From the NCBI RefSeq assembly GCF_001435375.1, contig NZ_AYYZ01000029.1:335903-399902 (forward strand): a stretch of DNA of 64,000 bases. Reading direction: 5' to 3'. Below the pieces are notes generated by a model. That model had not been told where the DNA came from, did no database searches, and saw nothing but the letters and a program-made list of their open reading frames with translations. Source of the DNA: Ligilactobacillus araffinosus DSM 20653. Lineage in GTDB: Bacteria; Bacillota; Bacilli; Lactobacillales; Lactobacillaceae. Shown here piece by piece: positions 1 to 9,489 of the stretch. The first letter of the stretch is position 1. Each line of letters begins with the position of its first letter. Position numbers and translations under genes: made by a program.

Positions 1-2390
1 CATTGAATGAAAAGGAAACAACGGAAGAATTGCTTGAACGTGAACGGCAATTGACGATCAATCGGAATGCAAATTTGTTACGGAAACAAGTTCTAGAGTT
101 ATTTGAAAGTTATCAACAAGCTTTAAAACATGTTAAAACGGGGCGGGATTTTGCCATTGTATTGTATCGGACGCTTGATAAAGCTGAAGTATCAGAAACT
201 TTACGGCAATGGCAGCAAGGTGCTCAACAGATTTTGAGCGAAAATCATCAGGCAACGGATGCAACGCTGCATGGCAATGCGGTTGATCCTACCCGGCCTG
301 AACAGGTTTGGAACGTCTTTTGTCAGTTAATGGATGAATACGTTATGGCCCTTGGTGACGAACCCTTTGATCGTGAACTGTTTATTAATATCTTCCAAAG
401 CGGATTTGAAACCGCATCATATAAACGAGTTCCATCAACGCTTGATCAGGTGATTTTTTCGCAAAGCGGGAATGCTCAGATGCAGAATCGCAAAATTGCG
501 TTTGTGATTGGCGCAACCGATGATGTGATGCCGGCAAAAGTTGACGACCAAAAGTTGCTTTCAGAAGATGATCGGAACGTTTTAAATGACATTTGGAATT
601 CTACGGCAAATGATGATAAGTTTTTGCCAGAAACATGCGAAATGCGCATGGCCGAAGAACCATTTACAAATTACATCGCATTCATGAGTCCAAGTGAGCA
701 ATTGTATTTTTCATATCCAATCAACGATTCTGATGGGGCAGAATTGAAATTATCGGGTTATGTTAAAAAAATTAAGGATGATCTCAATATTCCAGTTACT
801 AAATTAGATTTGATTGCCCCTAATTATGGATCAGAAATCATTCAGTATATTGGGACGCCGATGACGACCATTAATGAGCTGTTGCGACTGAGTCGAGAAT
901 TACAGCGGCAAAAAGTCCAATTATCACCGGAATGGTCGACAATCTATAATTATGTCAAACAGCAAGATCCGCAACGCGTATTGCGAATCTTTAACAGTTT
1001 GAATTACTCAAATGATGTTTTGCCAGGAACGCCGGTTGATGAAAATGGACATAAAAAGCTTGATGAGTCCTTGGTTAAAGAACTTTACGGCAATGAGATC
1101 TTTGGTTCGATTTCCCGACTTGAAACCTACTTTAAGAATCCATATGAATATTTCTTAAAGTACGGGTTAGCATTGAAGCCACGGACAATTTTTGAACCAA
1201 CAAGTGCCAATGTTGGTGATTTCTTCCATGATGTAATGGCAGTCTTGATCGATCATTTGCAACAGGATGGAGCAACCTTATCAACGTTGAAGTCTGATGA
1301 TTTTGATCAATTGCTTGGTCAAGTATTGGGTGAAATCAGTGCGCTTGATGAATTCGATGTCTTTAAGCAAACTGCGCGGAATCGTTATTTACAACGGCGG
1401 TTAGTTCAATCAACCCGGAAGGTTTCGCAGGCAATTTACCGGCAACACCGGAAACGAAAAGTCTTTTCACTGAAGACGGAAGCAACGTTTGGTTTTGGTA
1501 ATGATGCGGTCTTGACCGGCAAAAGATTTAAGGCGATTGATGTTCAACGAGCCCCAATTCCGCAAATGAGCTTGCAGGGACGGCTTGATCGCATCGATGT
1601 GATCGAAGACTTAAAGCATCATCTTTACTATAACGTTGCGGATTATAAGTCAGGCAGCATTAATGCAAAACTGGATAAATTCCTTGTTAAATCGTTCAGT
1701 GGAATTTCGTTGCAATTATTAACCTACCTTGCTGTTTTACGGGATAACCAGTCGCAGTTATTGCAAATGCTCCAGCAAAATAAAGCGATTCAATCACAGA
1801 TCACGGATGCTGATCAGCACGAAATTTCACTTGGAAGTGCAGTTTACTTCCATTTAGGAACCCCGCAGGAAAAGCAAACAAATTATCAAAAGGTTATGTC
1901 AGCTAAGCAGGCTATCAGTCATGCAGATTCGAAGTTTGTTTATGACGGTATTTTCCGAAGGGGAAAGGAAGATCCAGAAGACTACGTGAAGGCTTTAGGA
2001 ACGATTTATGATAATCAGGACGTTGAATTAAACCTTGATAACTATAAACTCAATCTTCTTAAGAGTGGCAAATTAAGCAAGGCAAGTTTAAAGAAAATGT
2101 ATGATTTGGACCACTTCAATGCATTGCTTGATCTGGATTTATATAAGATCAGTCAGGCAACAAATGATATTTTCAGCGGAGTCATTGACCTTGCGCCATA
2201 TAAGCTTGCTAATTCAACGGGACTAGATTTCTCTGATTACTTGCCAATCATGACATTTGACCCGATGATTGGAAATCAGTACCGTGATCTTAATGGCCTG
2301 ACGAACATCTCGACGAATGAGTTGTGGCAGCGGATCGAAGCGGAAAGTGAATTGTGGCAATCAATTAAGAAACAGGTTGAGGAGGATTAA
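1..2390 (+). CDS. rexB: RexB (AddB-type) helicase-nuclease subunit, 3' part
   Basis: This is the C-terminal part of the B subunit of the RexAB/AddAB double-strand-break repair helicase-nuclease. The reading frame is open at the left window edge, so about 795 residues are visible of a family that usually has 1100-1200; the TTG at base 3 is probably internal. The nuclease domain shows RLDRIDVIE and, some 20 residues later, NVADYKSGS, the RecB-family acidic/lysine motif. The segment SRLETYFKNPYEYFLKY matches the AddB region that normally carries a cluster cysteine, but has Asn there, and no C-terminal Cys cluster is visible. The stop is followed one base later by rexA, and the rexA ribosome site lies inside the rexB end, so the two are translationally coupled. 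Confidence 0.93.
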   Translation, partial: LNEKETTEELLERERQLTINRNANLLRKQVLELFESYQQALKHVKTGRDFAIVLYRTLDKAEVSETLRQWQQGAQQILSENHQATDATLHGNAVDPTRPEQVWNVFCQLMDEYVMALGDEPFDRELFINIFQSGFETASYKRVPSTLDQVIFSQSGNAQMQNRKIAFVIGATDDVMPAKVDDQKLLSEDDRNVLNDIWNSTANDDKFLPETCEMRMAEEPFTNYIAFMSPSEQLYFSYPINDSDGAELKLSGYVKKIKDDLNIPVTKLDLIAPNYGSEIIQYIGTPMTTINELLRLSRELQRQKVQLSPEWSTIYNYVKQQDPQRVLRIFNSLNYSNDVLPGTPVDENGHKKLDESLVKELYGNEIFGSISRLETYFKNPYEYFLKYGLALKPRTIFEPTSANVGDFFHDVMAVLIDHLQQDGATLSTLKSDDFDQLLGQVLGEISALDEFDVFKQTARNRYLQRRLVQSTRKVSQAIYRQHRKRKVFSLKTEATFGFGNDAVLTGKRFKAIDVQRAPIPQMSLQGRLDRIDVIEDLKHHLYYNVADYKSGSINAKLDKFLVKSFSGISLQLLTYLAVLRDNQSQLLQMLQQNKAIQSQITDADQHEISLGSAVYFHLGTPQEKQTNYQKVMSAKQAISHADSKFVYDGIFRRGKEDPEDYVKALGTIYDNQDVELNLDNYKLNLLKSGKLSKASLKKMYDLDHFNALLDLDLYKISQATNDIFSGVIDLAPYKLANSTGLDFSDYLPIMTFDPMIGNQYRDLNGLTNISTNELWQRIEAESELWQSIKKQVEED

Positions 2391-2391
2391 A

Positions 2392-5300
2392 ATGGCAGAG
2401 TTTAAAGATTATGCAACCCCGAATCAAATTAAGGCAGTTGAACACCGCGGGCATGACATTTTAGTATCTGCCTCGGCTGGTTCAGGAAAAACAAAGGTTT
2501 TAGTTGAACGAATCAAAGATGAGATCCTAAACGAAAATGCAAATATTTCGCGGATGCTGATCATGACATTTACGAATGCGGCAGCTAAGGAAATGAAAGA
2601 CCGGTTGACGAAAATCTTAAATGCGGAATTGCAAAAGCAGATTCAAAATCATGGAGCTCCGCAGTTGATCAGTCACTTGCAAAAGCAATTAACGGCGATT
2701 AACGTTGCTGATATTAGTACAATTGACTCATTTTGCTTACGGTTTTTGAAAGAATATTACTATGCAATTGATCTTGACCCGAATTTCCGGGTGCTTGCGG
2801 ATGAATCGGAACGGAATGTGTTACGCGAGGACGTTTGGCAAGAAGTTCGCGAAAATTTTTATCAAGCATATGAAGATTTGAATCAGGCATCTTCATTACC
2901 GGATGATCAACAAGAATTGCTTGAAAAGTACAATGATTTTTTACAAGTCTTTGTTCAGGATCGCCGGGATGATGATTTAACGGATGTTGTGTACCGGTTA
3001 AATGATTTTGCGAGCGCAAATGAAAACCCGGATCAGTGGTTGGCAACTGCACCGCAGAATTATGAATTCACGGAAGAGACATTTACCAAAACACCGGTTT
3101 GGAAACAAATTTTGAAAGATGATGTGGTCAATAAGCTTCAAACGATTGCAGATAACCTGCAACGATACCGAAAAGCATTTCAAACGATTCAGATTCCGGC
3201 AATGCAGGAATTTTATAACATGAAAGAAAAATCATTGAAAAAATTGACGGTTAAAACGGATGAAGATTTAGCTTCAATTGATCAAATTTTGGAACAGATT
3301 CAAAGCATGCTTGAGCAAATCGAACATGAAACACTTTCATGGGATGATTTACGCAAGCAAGTCAAGCAATTGGAATTTAAGGCCAAAGTGTATGCCAAAA
3401 ACCGTGATTTTGCAGCTGATGATGATTTATTGAACCAAATCGATGCAATTAAGCAATTTAAGAATGCTGCTAATCAAGGCGTTAAAGGACTATTGGATGC
3501 AGAGCTATTTTACTCAGATTCACAGTTAAAGGAAATTTTGAAGCGCGCCCAAGGAGTCGTTGAACTTATAGTTGGCCTTGTTCAAAAGTTTCGCCAACGT
3601 TATTTGCAGGTCAAGTTGCAGCGTCATGCTTTGGAATTCAGTGATTTGGAATACTTAACGCTTAAAATTTTGCACGGTAATGATGATGTTCAGCAAAAAA
3701 TCCGTGAAGAATTACAGCAGCATTACACCGAAATAATGCTTGATGAATATCAGGATACAAATGGGGTTCAAGAAGCAATCGTTCAAGCCATTGCCAACCA
3801 TAATTTGTTTATGGTAGGGGATGTTAAACAGTCAATTTATCGCTTCCGGCAAGCCGATCCGAGTTTATTTATGCATAAGTATCAAACTTTCCAAACCGAA
3901 GATATGTCAAATGACTTTTCAAATGGTGAATTGATCGTTTTGCAAGAAAACTTTCGGTCGATCAAAAACATTGCGGATTTGACGAATCTGATCTTTATGC
4001 AGATTATGGATCAAAATCTAGGCGAAATCGATTATGATCAGCAAGCCTTTTTGAAGGCGGAAAATCCGGCATACAAGAAAGAACAACTGGTTAACAATAT
4101 TCCAGCGAAGGCATTGATTTATTTGCAAGATTCGAAGACTAACAGCGATTCGGAAAGCGCGCCTGCTTTTGAATTGGATAGTCAAACGCAAGCCCAATTC
4201 GTGATGATTGCAAATGAGATCAAGAAATTAATGGATGATCAAACACAGATTTTTGATCGTGATCAAGGGCAAATGCGTCCATTGCAGTATTCCGATATTG
4301 CGATTTTATCGTCATCACATCAGGATAGCTTACTGGTTAATGAAGAATTTAAGCGGCTAGGGATTCCAACGGATGTTGATGAAACTAATAATTACTTTAA
4401 GACGACCGAAATTCAAATTATGATTTCATATTTGAAGATCATCGATAATCCGCATCAGGATATTCCACTGGTTGCGGTTTTGCGTTCACCAATGTACCAG
4501 TTTGATGAAGATGAATTGGCATATTTACGGATCAATCATCTGCATGGCGATTTTTACAGCGCACTCACTGATTATTCAACCCAAATGATTGATCATCCGG
4601 AAAAACTGAAGGTATGGGATGAAACCCGCCGGCAAGCCTTAAATGTGAAGGTTCAGCAGTTTAACCAAGATTTGTCAACGTTCCGGGTACAAGCCAAACG
4701 AAGTGAAATTGCGGCGTTGATCTGGAACATTTACACAACAACTGGCTTTTTGGACTATGTTGGTGGCTTACCCGGCGGAGCACAAAGGCAAGCCAATCTG
4801 CACGCTTTGTATCAACGGGCAACGGCATATGAAAAGACGAGTTTTAAGGGATTATTCCAATTTATTCGGTTTGTTGAACGGATGGATCAGCAACAACGGG
4901 ATCTTCCAGAAATGAAAATGCAGGTCAATGAAGATACTGTTAAATTCATGACGATTCATAAAAGTAAAGGGCTGGAATATCCGGTTGTCTTTGTGACGGA
5001 TTTAAGTAAACGATTCAACATGCAAGATTTGAATCATAAATACGTTTTGGATGATCAATTTGGAATTGGATTAGATATCGTTGAATCTTCAAAGCAGACT
5101 TTAAAACGTGATCACGATGTTGAACTCAATGAAGATGATGCGATCGAGATTCAAGAAACCACACCAATCAGCATTGCAATCAAGGAACGAATCAAGCGCA
5201 AGGCCTTAGCTGAAGAAATGCGGAAACTTTACGTTGCTTTGACTCGAGCCGAACAACGAATTTATCTAGTCGGAACATATGCTGACATTGACAAATGGGC

Positions 5301-6438
5301 AACGACTTGGGGGCAAATTGAAAATGAAGATATTCTTCTGCCGGAAAATCAACGGTTCAATAAAATAAACTTTATGGACTGGATCGGAATGGCGCTTGGA
5401 CGGATGCCAAACCTCGCTGATCATACAACCTGGATCACACTCGATGATCAGCAACAAGTTACGCCGCATCGCGCAGCGGATCAATTTACGGACTGGAAAA
5501 AGTACTTTAATGTCGAGCGGATACCACAAGCAATTCGTGAAAATGCACTGAACTTTGAAGTTGAACTGTGGAGCAAAGATGCAGTTGCCGCTTTACGCAA
5601 TCAAACTTTTGAAAACGAGGCATCTAAGGACGACCAATCAATTTTACGCGATGCGATCAGTCAGCCGATGGACCCGACAATTCAGTCGATTTTAGATTTT
5701 CAATATCCGCATCTTGAATTGACCCGTGAATCGGCATATCAAGCCGTAACGGATATTAAGCGACTTTTCGATGATCCAGATAATAATTTAATGGACCAAT
5801 TACAAGCGGAAAATTCCGAGAATTCAGCTCAAGTTGAATTGAACGTGGTTGATGAAACGCCAACGGTCACCCCTAAGATTCATGCGTTTCGGCAACCGAA
5901 CTTTATGACAACGGAAGTCATTGCTTCATCCGCAAAAATTGGGACGGCAACTCACTTGATTTTCCAAAAGCTAGATCTGACCCAGTCGATTTCAACGGTA
6001 ACGATTTACCAGTTGATTGATCAATTAGTTCTTGAAGGATCAATTACTAAAGAAGTGGCCGCTAAAATCGACATTGCTGGAATTTTAGCATTTTATCAAA
6101 CCGAAGTAGGAAAAAAGGCTTGTGCAAATGCGCAGCAAGTTAAACGCGAAGTCCCGTTTGCAATGCTTTTACCAGCAGAAATGTTGCCATCGATTAGTGA
6201 AAAAACGAATAAACCGGTTTTAATTCATGGAATCATTGATGGATATTTTGAAGATCAGAAAACGGGTGAAGTCTATTTATTCGATTATAAGACTGATCAC
6301 GCGTCCCTTAATCAGATCGAAAAGGAATACCAGGGGCAAATCAATTTGTATGCAATCGCTTTGCAGCAAATTACGGGGAAAGAGGTTCGTCATTGCATTT
6401 TATATTCTGTTAATAAGCGGAAGCAGATCAATCTATAA
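2392..6438 (+). CDS. rexA: RexA (AddA-type) ATP-dependent helicase/nuclease subunit A
   Basis: UvrD/Rep-type helicase plus RecB-type nuclease, partner of RexB in resecting double-strand ends. The start is ATG 2392 behind GAGGAGG in the end of rexB; a longer frame opens earlier but has no ribosome site. The protein has 1348 residues, a little long for AddA. Walker A is at residues 27-34 (ASAGSGKT), the DEYQDT box near 450, VGDVKQSIYRFR near 475, TIHKSKGLEYP near 853 and YVALTRAEQR near 947. The nuclease domain ends with LFDYKTDH near 1297, and AGTATHLIF lies before it. All helicase and nuclease signatures are intact. It forms an operon with rexB. Confidence 0.96.
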   Translation: MAEFKDYATPNQIKAVEHRGHDILVSASAGSGKTKVLVERIKDEILNENANISRMLIMTFTNAAAKEMKDRLTKILNAELQKQIQNHGAPQLISHLQKQLTAINVADISTIDSFCLRFLKEYYYAIDLDPNFRVLADESERNVLREDVWQEVRENFYQAYEDLNQASSLPDDQQELLEKYNDFLQVFVQDRRDDDLTDVVYRLNDFASANENPDQWLATAPQNYEFTEETFTKTPVWKQILKDDVVNKLQTIADNLQRYRKAFQTIQIPAMQEFYNMKEKSLKKLTVKTDEDLASIDQILEQIQSMLEQIEHETLSWDDLRKQVKQLEFKAKVYAKNRDFAADDDLLNQIDAIKQFKNAANQGVKGLLDAELFYSDSQLKEILKRAQGVVELIVGLVQKFRQRYLQVKLQRHALEFSDLEYLTLKILHGNDDVQQKIREELQQHYTEIMLDEYQDTNGVQEAIVQAIANHNLFMVGDVKQSIYRFRQADPSLFMHKYQTFQTEDMSNDFSNGELIVLQENFRSIKNIADLTNLIFMQIMDQNLGEIDYDQQAFLKAENPAYKKEQLVNNIPAKALIYLQDSKTNSDSESAPAFELDSQTQAQFVMIANEIKKLMDDQTQIFDRDQGQMRPLQYSDIAILSSSHQDSLLVNEEFKRLGIPTDVDETNNYFKTTEIQIMISYLKIIDNPHQDIPLVAVLRSPMYQFDEDELAYLRINHLHGDFYSALTDYSTQMIDHPEKLKVWDETRRQALNVKVQQFNQDLSTFRVQAKRSEIAALIWNIYTTTGFLDYVGGLPGGAQRQANLHALYQRATAYEKTSFKGLFQFIRFVERMDQQQRDLPEMKMQVNEDTVKFMTIHKSKGLEYPVVFVTDLSKRFNMQDLNHKYVLDDQFGIGLDIVESSKQTLKRDHDVELNEDDAIEIQETTPISIAIKERIKRKALAEEMRKLYVALTRAEQRIYLVGTYADIDKWATTWGQIENEDILLPENQRFNKINFMDWIGMALGRMPNLADHTTWITLDDQQQVTPHRAADQFTDWKKYFNVERIPQAIRENALNFEVELWSKDAVAALRNQTFENEASKDDQSILRDAISQPMDPTIQSILDFQYPHLELTRESAYQAVTDIKRLFDDPDNNLMDQLQAENSENSAQVELNVVDETPTVTPKIHAFRQPNFMTTEVIASSAKIGTATHLIFQKLDLTQSISTVTIYQLIDQLVLEGSITKEVAAKIDIAGILAFYQTEVGKKACANAQQVKREVPFAMLLPAEMLPSISEKTNKPVLIHGIIDGYFEDQKTGEVYLFDYKTDHASLNQIEKEYQGQINLYAIALQQITGKEVRHCILYSVNKRKQINL

Positions 6439-6491
6439 TTCGATGAAAAAGTTTCATGTAATATATTTCAATAAAAAATTGCATTATCATC

Positions 6492-6521
6492 TTGATAGTC
6501 TTTAATAAATTATTGTATAAT
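6492..6521 (+). promoter_or_regulatory. Promoter of rpsU-yqeY
   Basis: TTGATA (6492-6497), 18-bp spacer, perfect TATAAT (6516-6521). It lies 78 bases before rpsU in the gap after rexA, consistent with independent strong transcription of the ribosomal protein gene. Confidence 0.75.
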
Positions 6522-6598
6522 GAATGCGAACTGTTAACATGAAGTACTTAAGTACGGATTAAGACGGTTACTTTAAAGCTCGGAGGGAGGGAAACACT

Positions 6599-6784
6599 AT
6601 GTCAAAAACAGTCGTTCGTAAAAACGAATCTCTTGATGACGCTCTTCGTCGCTTCAAACGTTCCGTTTCAAAAACAGGTACTTTGCAAGAATATCGCAAA
6701 CGTGAATTCTATGAAAAGCCAAGTGTAAAGCGTAAAAAGAAGTCAGAAGCTGCACGTAAGCGTAAAAACAAGCGTCGTTTCTAA
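6599..6784 (+). CDS. rpsU: 30S ribosomal protein bS21
   Basis: Small, very basic 61-residue protein of the 30S subunit. It begins [20 protein letters not shown] and ends in a Lys/Arg-rich tail ([18 protein letters not shown]), both typical of bS21. The ribosome site GGAGGGAGG sits 8 bases before the ATG. It is followed by yqeY, the usual Firmicute pairing. Confidence 0.97.
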   Translation: MSKTVVRKNESLDDALRRFKRSVSKTGTLQEYRKREFYEKPSVKRKKKSEAARKRKNKRRF

Positions 6785-6818
6785 TTTTAGGCTTGGTTAG
6801 CTTAAGGAGGCAATTGTG

Positions 6819-7262
6819 ATGAGTTTAGCTGATTCATTACAAAAAGACATGATTGCTGCAATGAAGGCAAAAGATAAGGATAAGTTAAGTACTGTCCGGA
6901 TGCTGAAGGCAGCGGTAGCTAACGAAAAAATCAATGCTGGTCATGACTTATCTCCAGAAGAAGAAATTGCTGTTTTGTCCCGTGAATTGAAACAACGGAA
7001 AGATTCCCTTGAGGAATTCAAGAATGCTGGTCGGGAAGACTCAGTTAAGCAACTTGAAAAGGAAATCGAAGTTGTTCAAAGTTACTTGCCAAAACAATTA
7101 AGCGAAGATGAAGTGAAGGACATTGTTCAAGAAACAATTAATGAAGTTGGCGCAACATCCAAAGCTGATTTTGGTAAAGTAATGGGCGCTGTAATGCCGA
7201 AGTTAAAAGGCAAAGCTGACGGTAAGTTAGTCAACGAAACAGTAAAGTCATTGCTCAGTTAA
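6819..7262 (+). CDS. yqeY: GatB/YqeY domain protein
   Basis: 147-residue all-helical protein of the YqeY family, related to the tail domain of the amidotransferase subunit GatB; its exact role is unsettled. The N-terminus MSLADSLQKDMIAAMKAKDK and the segment TVRMLKAAVANEKIN are characteristic, as is the end GADGKLVNETVKSLL-like region. ATG 6819 is chosen over GTG 6816 because AAGGAGG (6804-6810) is then 8 bases away. It is co-transcribed with rpsU. In many related genomes phoH follows; here about 9 kb separates them. Confidence 0.93.
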   Translation: MSLADSLQKDMIAAMKAKDKDKLSTVRMLKAAVANEKINAGHDLSPEEEIAVLSRELKQRKDSLEEFKNAGREDSVKQLEKEIEVVQSYLPKQLSEDEVKDIVQETINEVGATSKADFGKVMGAVMPKLKGKADGKLVNETVKSLLS

Positions 7263-7270
7263 GAGGGAGG

Positions 7271-7299
7271 AACTGTGGTTTAACGCCACAGTTTTTTTA
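7271..7299 (+). terminator. Rho-independent terminator after yqeY
   Basis: AACTGTGG and CCACAGTT form an 8-bp stem (7271-7278/7286-7293) followed by a T tract. Confidence 0.9.
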
Positions 7300-7334
7300 T
7301 TTGGCTGATGATCTTTGTGATTTGATGGTAAACA

Positions 7335-7364
7335 TTGAATGTAATTTGATGAATATGCTAAAAT
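7335..7364 (+). promoter_or_regulatory. Probable promoter of the first pepD
   Basis: TTGAAT (7335-7340), 18-bp spacer, TAAAAT (7359-7364), placed 32 bases before the start codon. Confidence 0.5.
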
Positions 7365-7396
7365 AGCGGTAGTTTAGATAGAAATGAGGCATTATT

Positions 7397-8833
7397 ATGG
7401 AACAAATCGAACGTGCTTGTACATCAATGCTTGTAGGTAAAGATGCAAGTGCTGATGGTTCAGTAATGATCGCTCGAAATGACGATACATTCTTGCCATT
7501 GACACCGCAACGTTTTTACATGCATCCAGCATGGCATGGTGAAAAAGGTAAGAAGATCAAATCATGGTTAAACGGTTTTGAAATGGAATTGCCAGAAAAT
7601 GGTTACCGTTACAATGCCGTTCCAAACGTGGATTACAAAAATCACGGTTACTATGAAGAAAGCGGAATTAACGAAAAGAACGTTGCAATGTCAGCAACTG
7701 AATCAACTTACGGTAATGAACGGGCCCTTGCATTTGATCCGCTTGTTAAGGATGGGTTAGATGAAGACTGTATCGTAAATGTTACGCTTCCATTCATTGA
7801 ATCAGCACGTCAAGCGGTTCAATTCTTAGGCAAGATCATTAGCAAGTATGGTTCACCAGCTGGAAACTCAGTTTTATTTGCTGATAAGAACGAAGCATGG
7901 TACATGGAAATCGTTACAGGTCACTTATGGTTGGCCCAACGAATTCCAGATGATGCCTACGCCGTTGTTGCTAATGAAGTTGCAATCCAACAAGTTGACT
8001 TTGATGACACCGAAAACTTCCAATGGGCTGATGGAATTCAAGAATTCGTTGAAGAACACCATTTGAACCCTGATAAAGAAGGTTGGAACTTCCGTCATAT
8101 CTTTGGTTCATTTGACGAAAAAGATCGCCACTACAACACCCCACGGGTTTGGTATGGCCATCACTTATTCAATCCTGAAATTGAAGAAGATCCTGAATCA
8201 GGTGAATTACCATTTATTATGCGGACAAACCACAAATTTACGCCGGATGACATTGAACAATACCTCGGTTCACACTACAATGAAACCCCATACGATCCAT
8301 ACAGCAAGGATTCAACGGAAGCTGATATGTATCGTTACCGTCCAATCGGTTTGAACCGGACGCAAAACTCACATGTTCTTCAATTACGGAATGATGTTCC
8401 CGAAGAACAACAAGCAGTAATGTGGTTATGTATTGGATTCCCAGAATTTGCACCATACATTCCATTCTATACAAATGCAAATGATACAGATCCAAGTTTC
8501 TCAGAAACACCAATGGAAATGGATGTTGATTCAGATTCTGCTTACTGGATGTACCGTCATATGTCAATGTTGGTTGAAAGCCATTACAGCAAGTTTGTTC
8601 AAGATAACCGTGACTACTTGAAAGAATGCCGACGGGTTCAACGGCGGATGTTATGGCAATTTGACCAAGAAGCAGCTAAGTTACACGGTGAAGAATTAAC
8701 TGAATTCTTGACTCAAAAGAACTACGAAATGGTTGCGAAGATGAAGACAATGACAAAAGATCACATGAATAAGTTGATTATGAAAGGAATTGAACTTTCA
8801 AAGTTAACCTTTGATATGGATAAGAATTTGTAA
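7397..8833 (+). CDS. pepD: C69-family dipeptidase (PepD type)
   Basis: 478-residue cytoplasmic N-terminal-nucleophile dipeptidase, which releases amino acids from dipeptides in lactobacilli. The catalytic Cys is C8 in ACTSMLVGKDASADGS, followed by the conserved ARNDD segment; GINEKNVAMSATES and NTPRVWYGHH are further family blocks. It has its own promoter and terminator, so it is a monocistronic gene. A diverged paralogue is encoded at 41123-42550 on the other strand. The start is the only ATG with a suitable upstream purine stretch (GAAATGAGG). Confidence 0.93.
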   Translation: MEQIERACTSMLVGKDASADGSVMIARNDDTFLPLTPQRFYMHPAWHGEKGKKIKSWLNGFEMELPENGYRYNAVPNVDYKNHGYYEESGINEKNVAMSATESTYGNERALAFDPLVKDGLDEDCIVNVTLPFIESARQAVQFLGKIISKYGSPAGNSVLFADKNEAWYMEIVTGHLWLAQRIPDDAYAVVANEVAIQQVDFDDTENFQWADGIQEFVEEHHLNPDKEGWNFRHIFGSFDEKDRHYNTPRVWYGHHLFNPEIEEDPESGELPFIMRTNHKFTPDDIEQYLGSHYNETPYDPYSKDSTEADMYRYRPIGLNRTQNSHVLQLRNDVPEEQQAVMWLCIGFPEFAPYIPFYTNANDTDPSFSETPMEMDVDSDSAYWMYRHMSMLVESHYSKFVQDNRDYLKECRRVQRRMLWQFDQEAAKLHGEELTEFLTQKNYEMVAKMKTMTKDHMNKLIMKGIELSKLTFDMDKNL

Positions 8834-8848
8834 TTTAATTAACTGAAT

Positions 8849-8881
8849 AGCAAGGCTCAATTATTGAGTCTTGCTTTTTTA
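8849..8881 (+). terminator. Terminator after the first pepD
   Basis: A 12-bp stem with one G-U pair (8849-8860/8864-8875) with loop of three bases, then seven T. Confidence 0.9.
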
Positions 8882-9039
8882 ATGCATATTATTTGAACTT
8901 AAATTCAAATCCTTTTATCATAAGAACAGGTGATAGATAATGCTTTTACTATAAGTAAAAATATAAAAACTTTGATAATTCTTCGTTTCTGTAATGAAGC
9001 GGATTTTTTTATCAATGGTTTTAAGCTTGGAGGATTAAG

Positions 9040-9297
9040 ATGTCAGAATTAAGATGTTTGGTATTCAATAATAATGACCTTGAATTTTTAAAAAAACAAT
9101 ATCCGGGGATATATAGTGTTCTTAAATTAAAATTAGCGGAACATGATGGGAAACATCAAGTATGGCGGAGCGATTCAGAAGAGGAATATCAGGAATTGTG
9201 GAATCGATTTACGTATGAGACTGCAAATGCAACTGATTCATCGGGAAAGATAAATGAAGCAGGTTTACGGTTACGTCATATGTGGGATCAGGCATAA
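9040..9297 (+). CDS. Small conserved-looking hypothetical protein
   Basis: 85-residue soluble protein that I do not recognise. It is mixed charge, with no membrane segment and no signal peptide (begins MSELRCLVFNNNDLEFLKKQ; ends LRLRHMWDQA). A good ribosome site (TTGGAGG) precedes the ATG by 8 bases, and a perfect terminator follows directly, which supports a real gene. The upstream 160 bases contain a weak hairpin with T run near 8980-9010 that could be a leader structure. No function is proposed. Confidence 0.75.
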   Translation: MSELRCLVFNNNDLEFLKKQYPGIYSVLKLKLAEHDGKHQVWRSDSEEEYQELWNRFTYETANATDSSGKINEAGLRLRHMWDQA

Positions 9298-9300
9298 AAT

Positions 9301-9338
9301 AAAGTTGATTGAAAATTTATTTTTCAATCAACTTTTTT
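9301..9338 (+). terminator. Terminator after the 85-residue gene
   Basis: Perfect 15-bp inverted repeat (9301-9315/9321-9335) with a 5-base loop and T run. Confidence 0.92.
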
Positions 9339-9429
9339 ATTAGCTAAATTTATTTGAATTGATATAAACGATTAATTTAAGAATTAAATGAGATCATAAT
9401 GAAAAAACTAATGAAAAATAAATGCTGTT

Positions 9430-9458
9430 TTAATTTAAGTTATACGGTATACTATAAT
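9430..9458 (+). promoter_or_regulatory. Promoter of the AAT-type permease
   Basis: TATAAT at 9453-9458 is clear; the -35 (TTAATT, 9430-9435, 17-bp spacer) is weak. Confidence 0.5.
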
Positions 9459-9489
9459 TATTAGTTTTTATAAGGTAAGGAGTAGCCAA

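Noticed and set aside
6816-6818. GTG start of yqeY
   Set aside because: It would leave only 5 bases to AAGGAGG; the ATG at 6819 is better spaced and starts with the family consensus.
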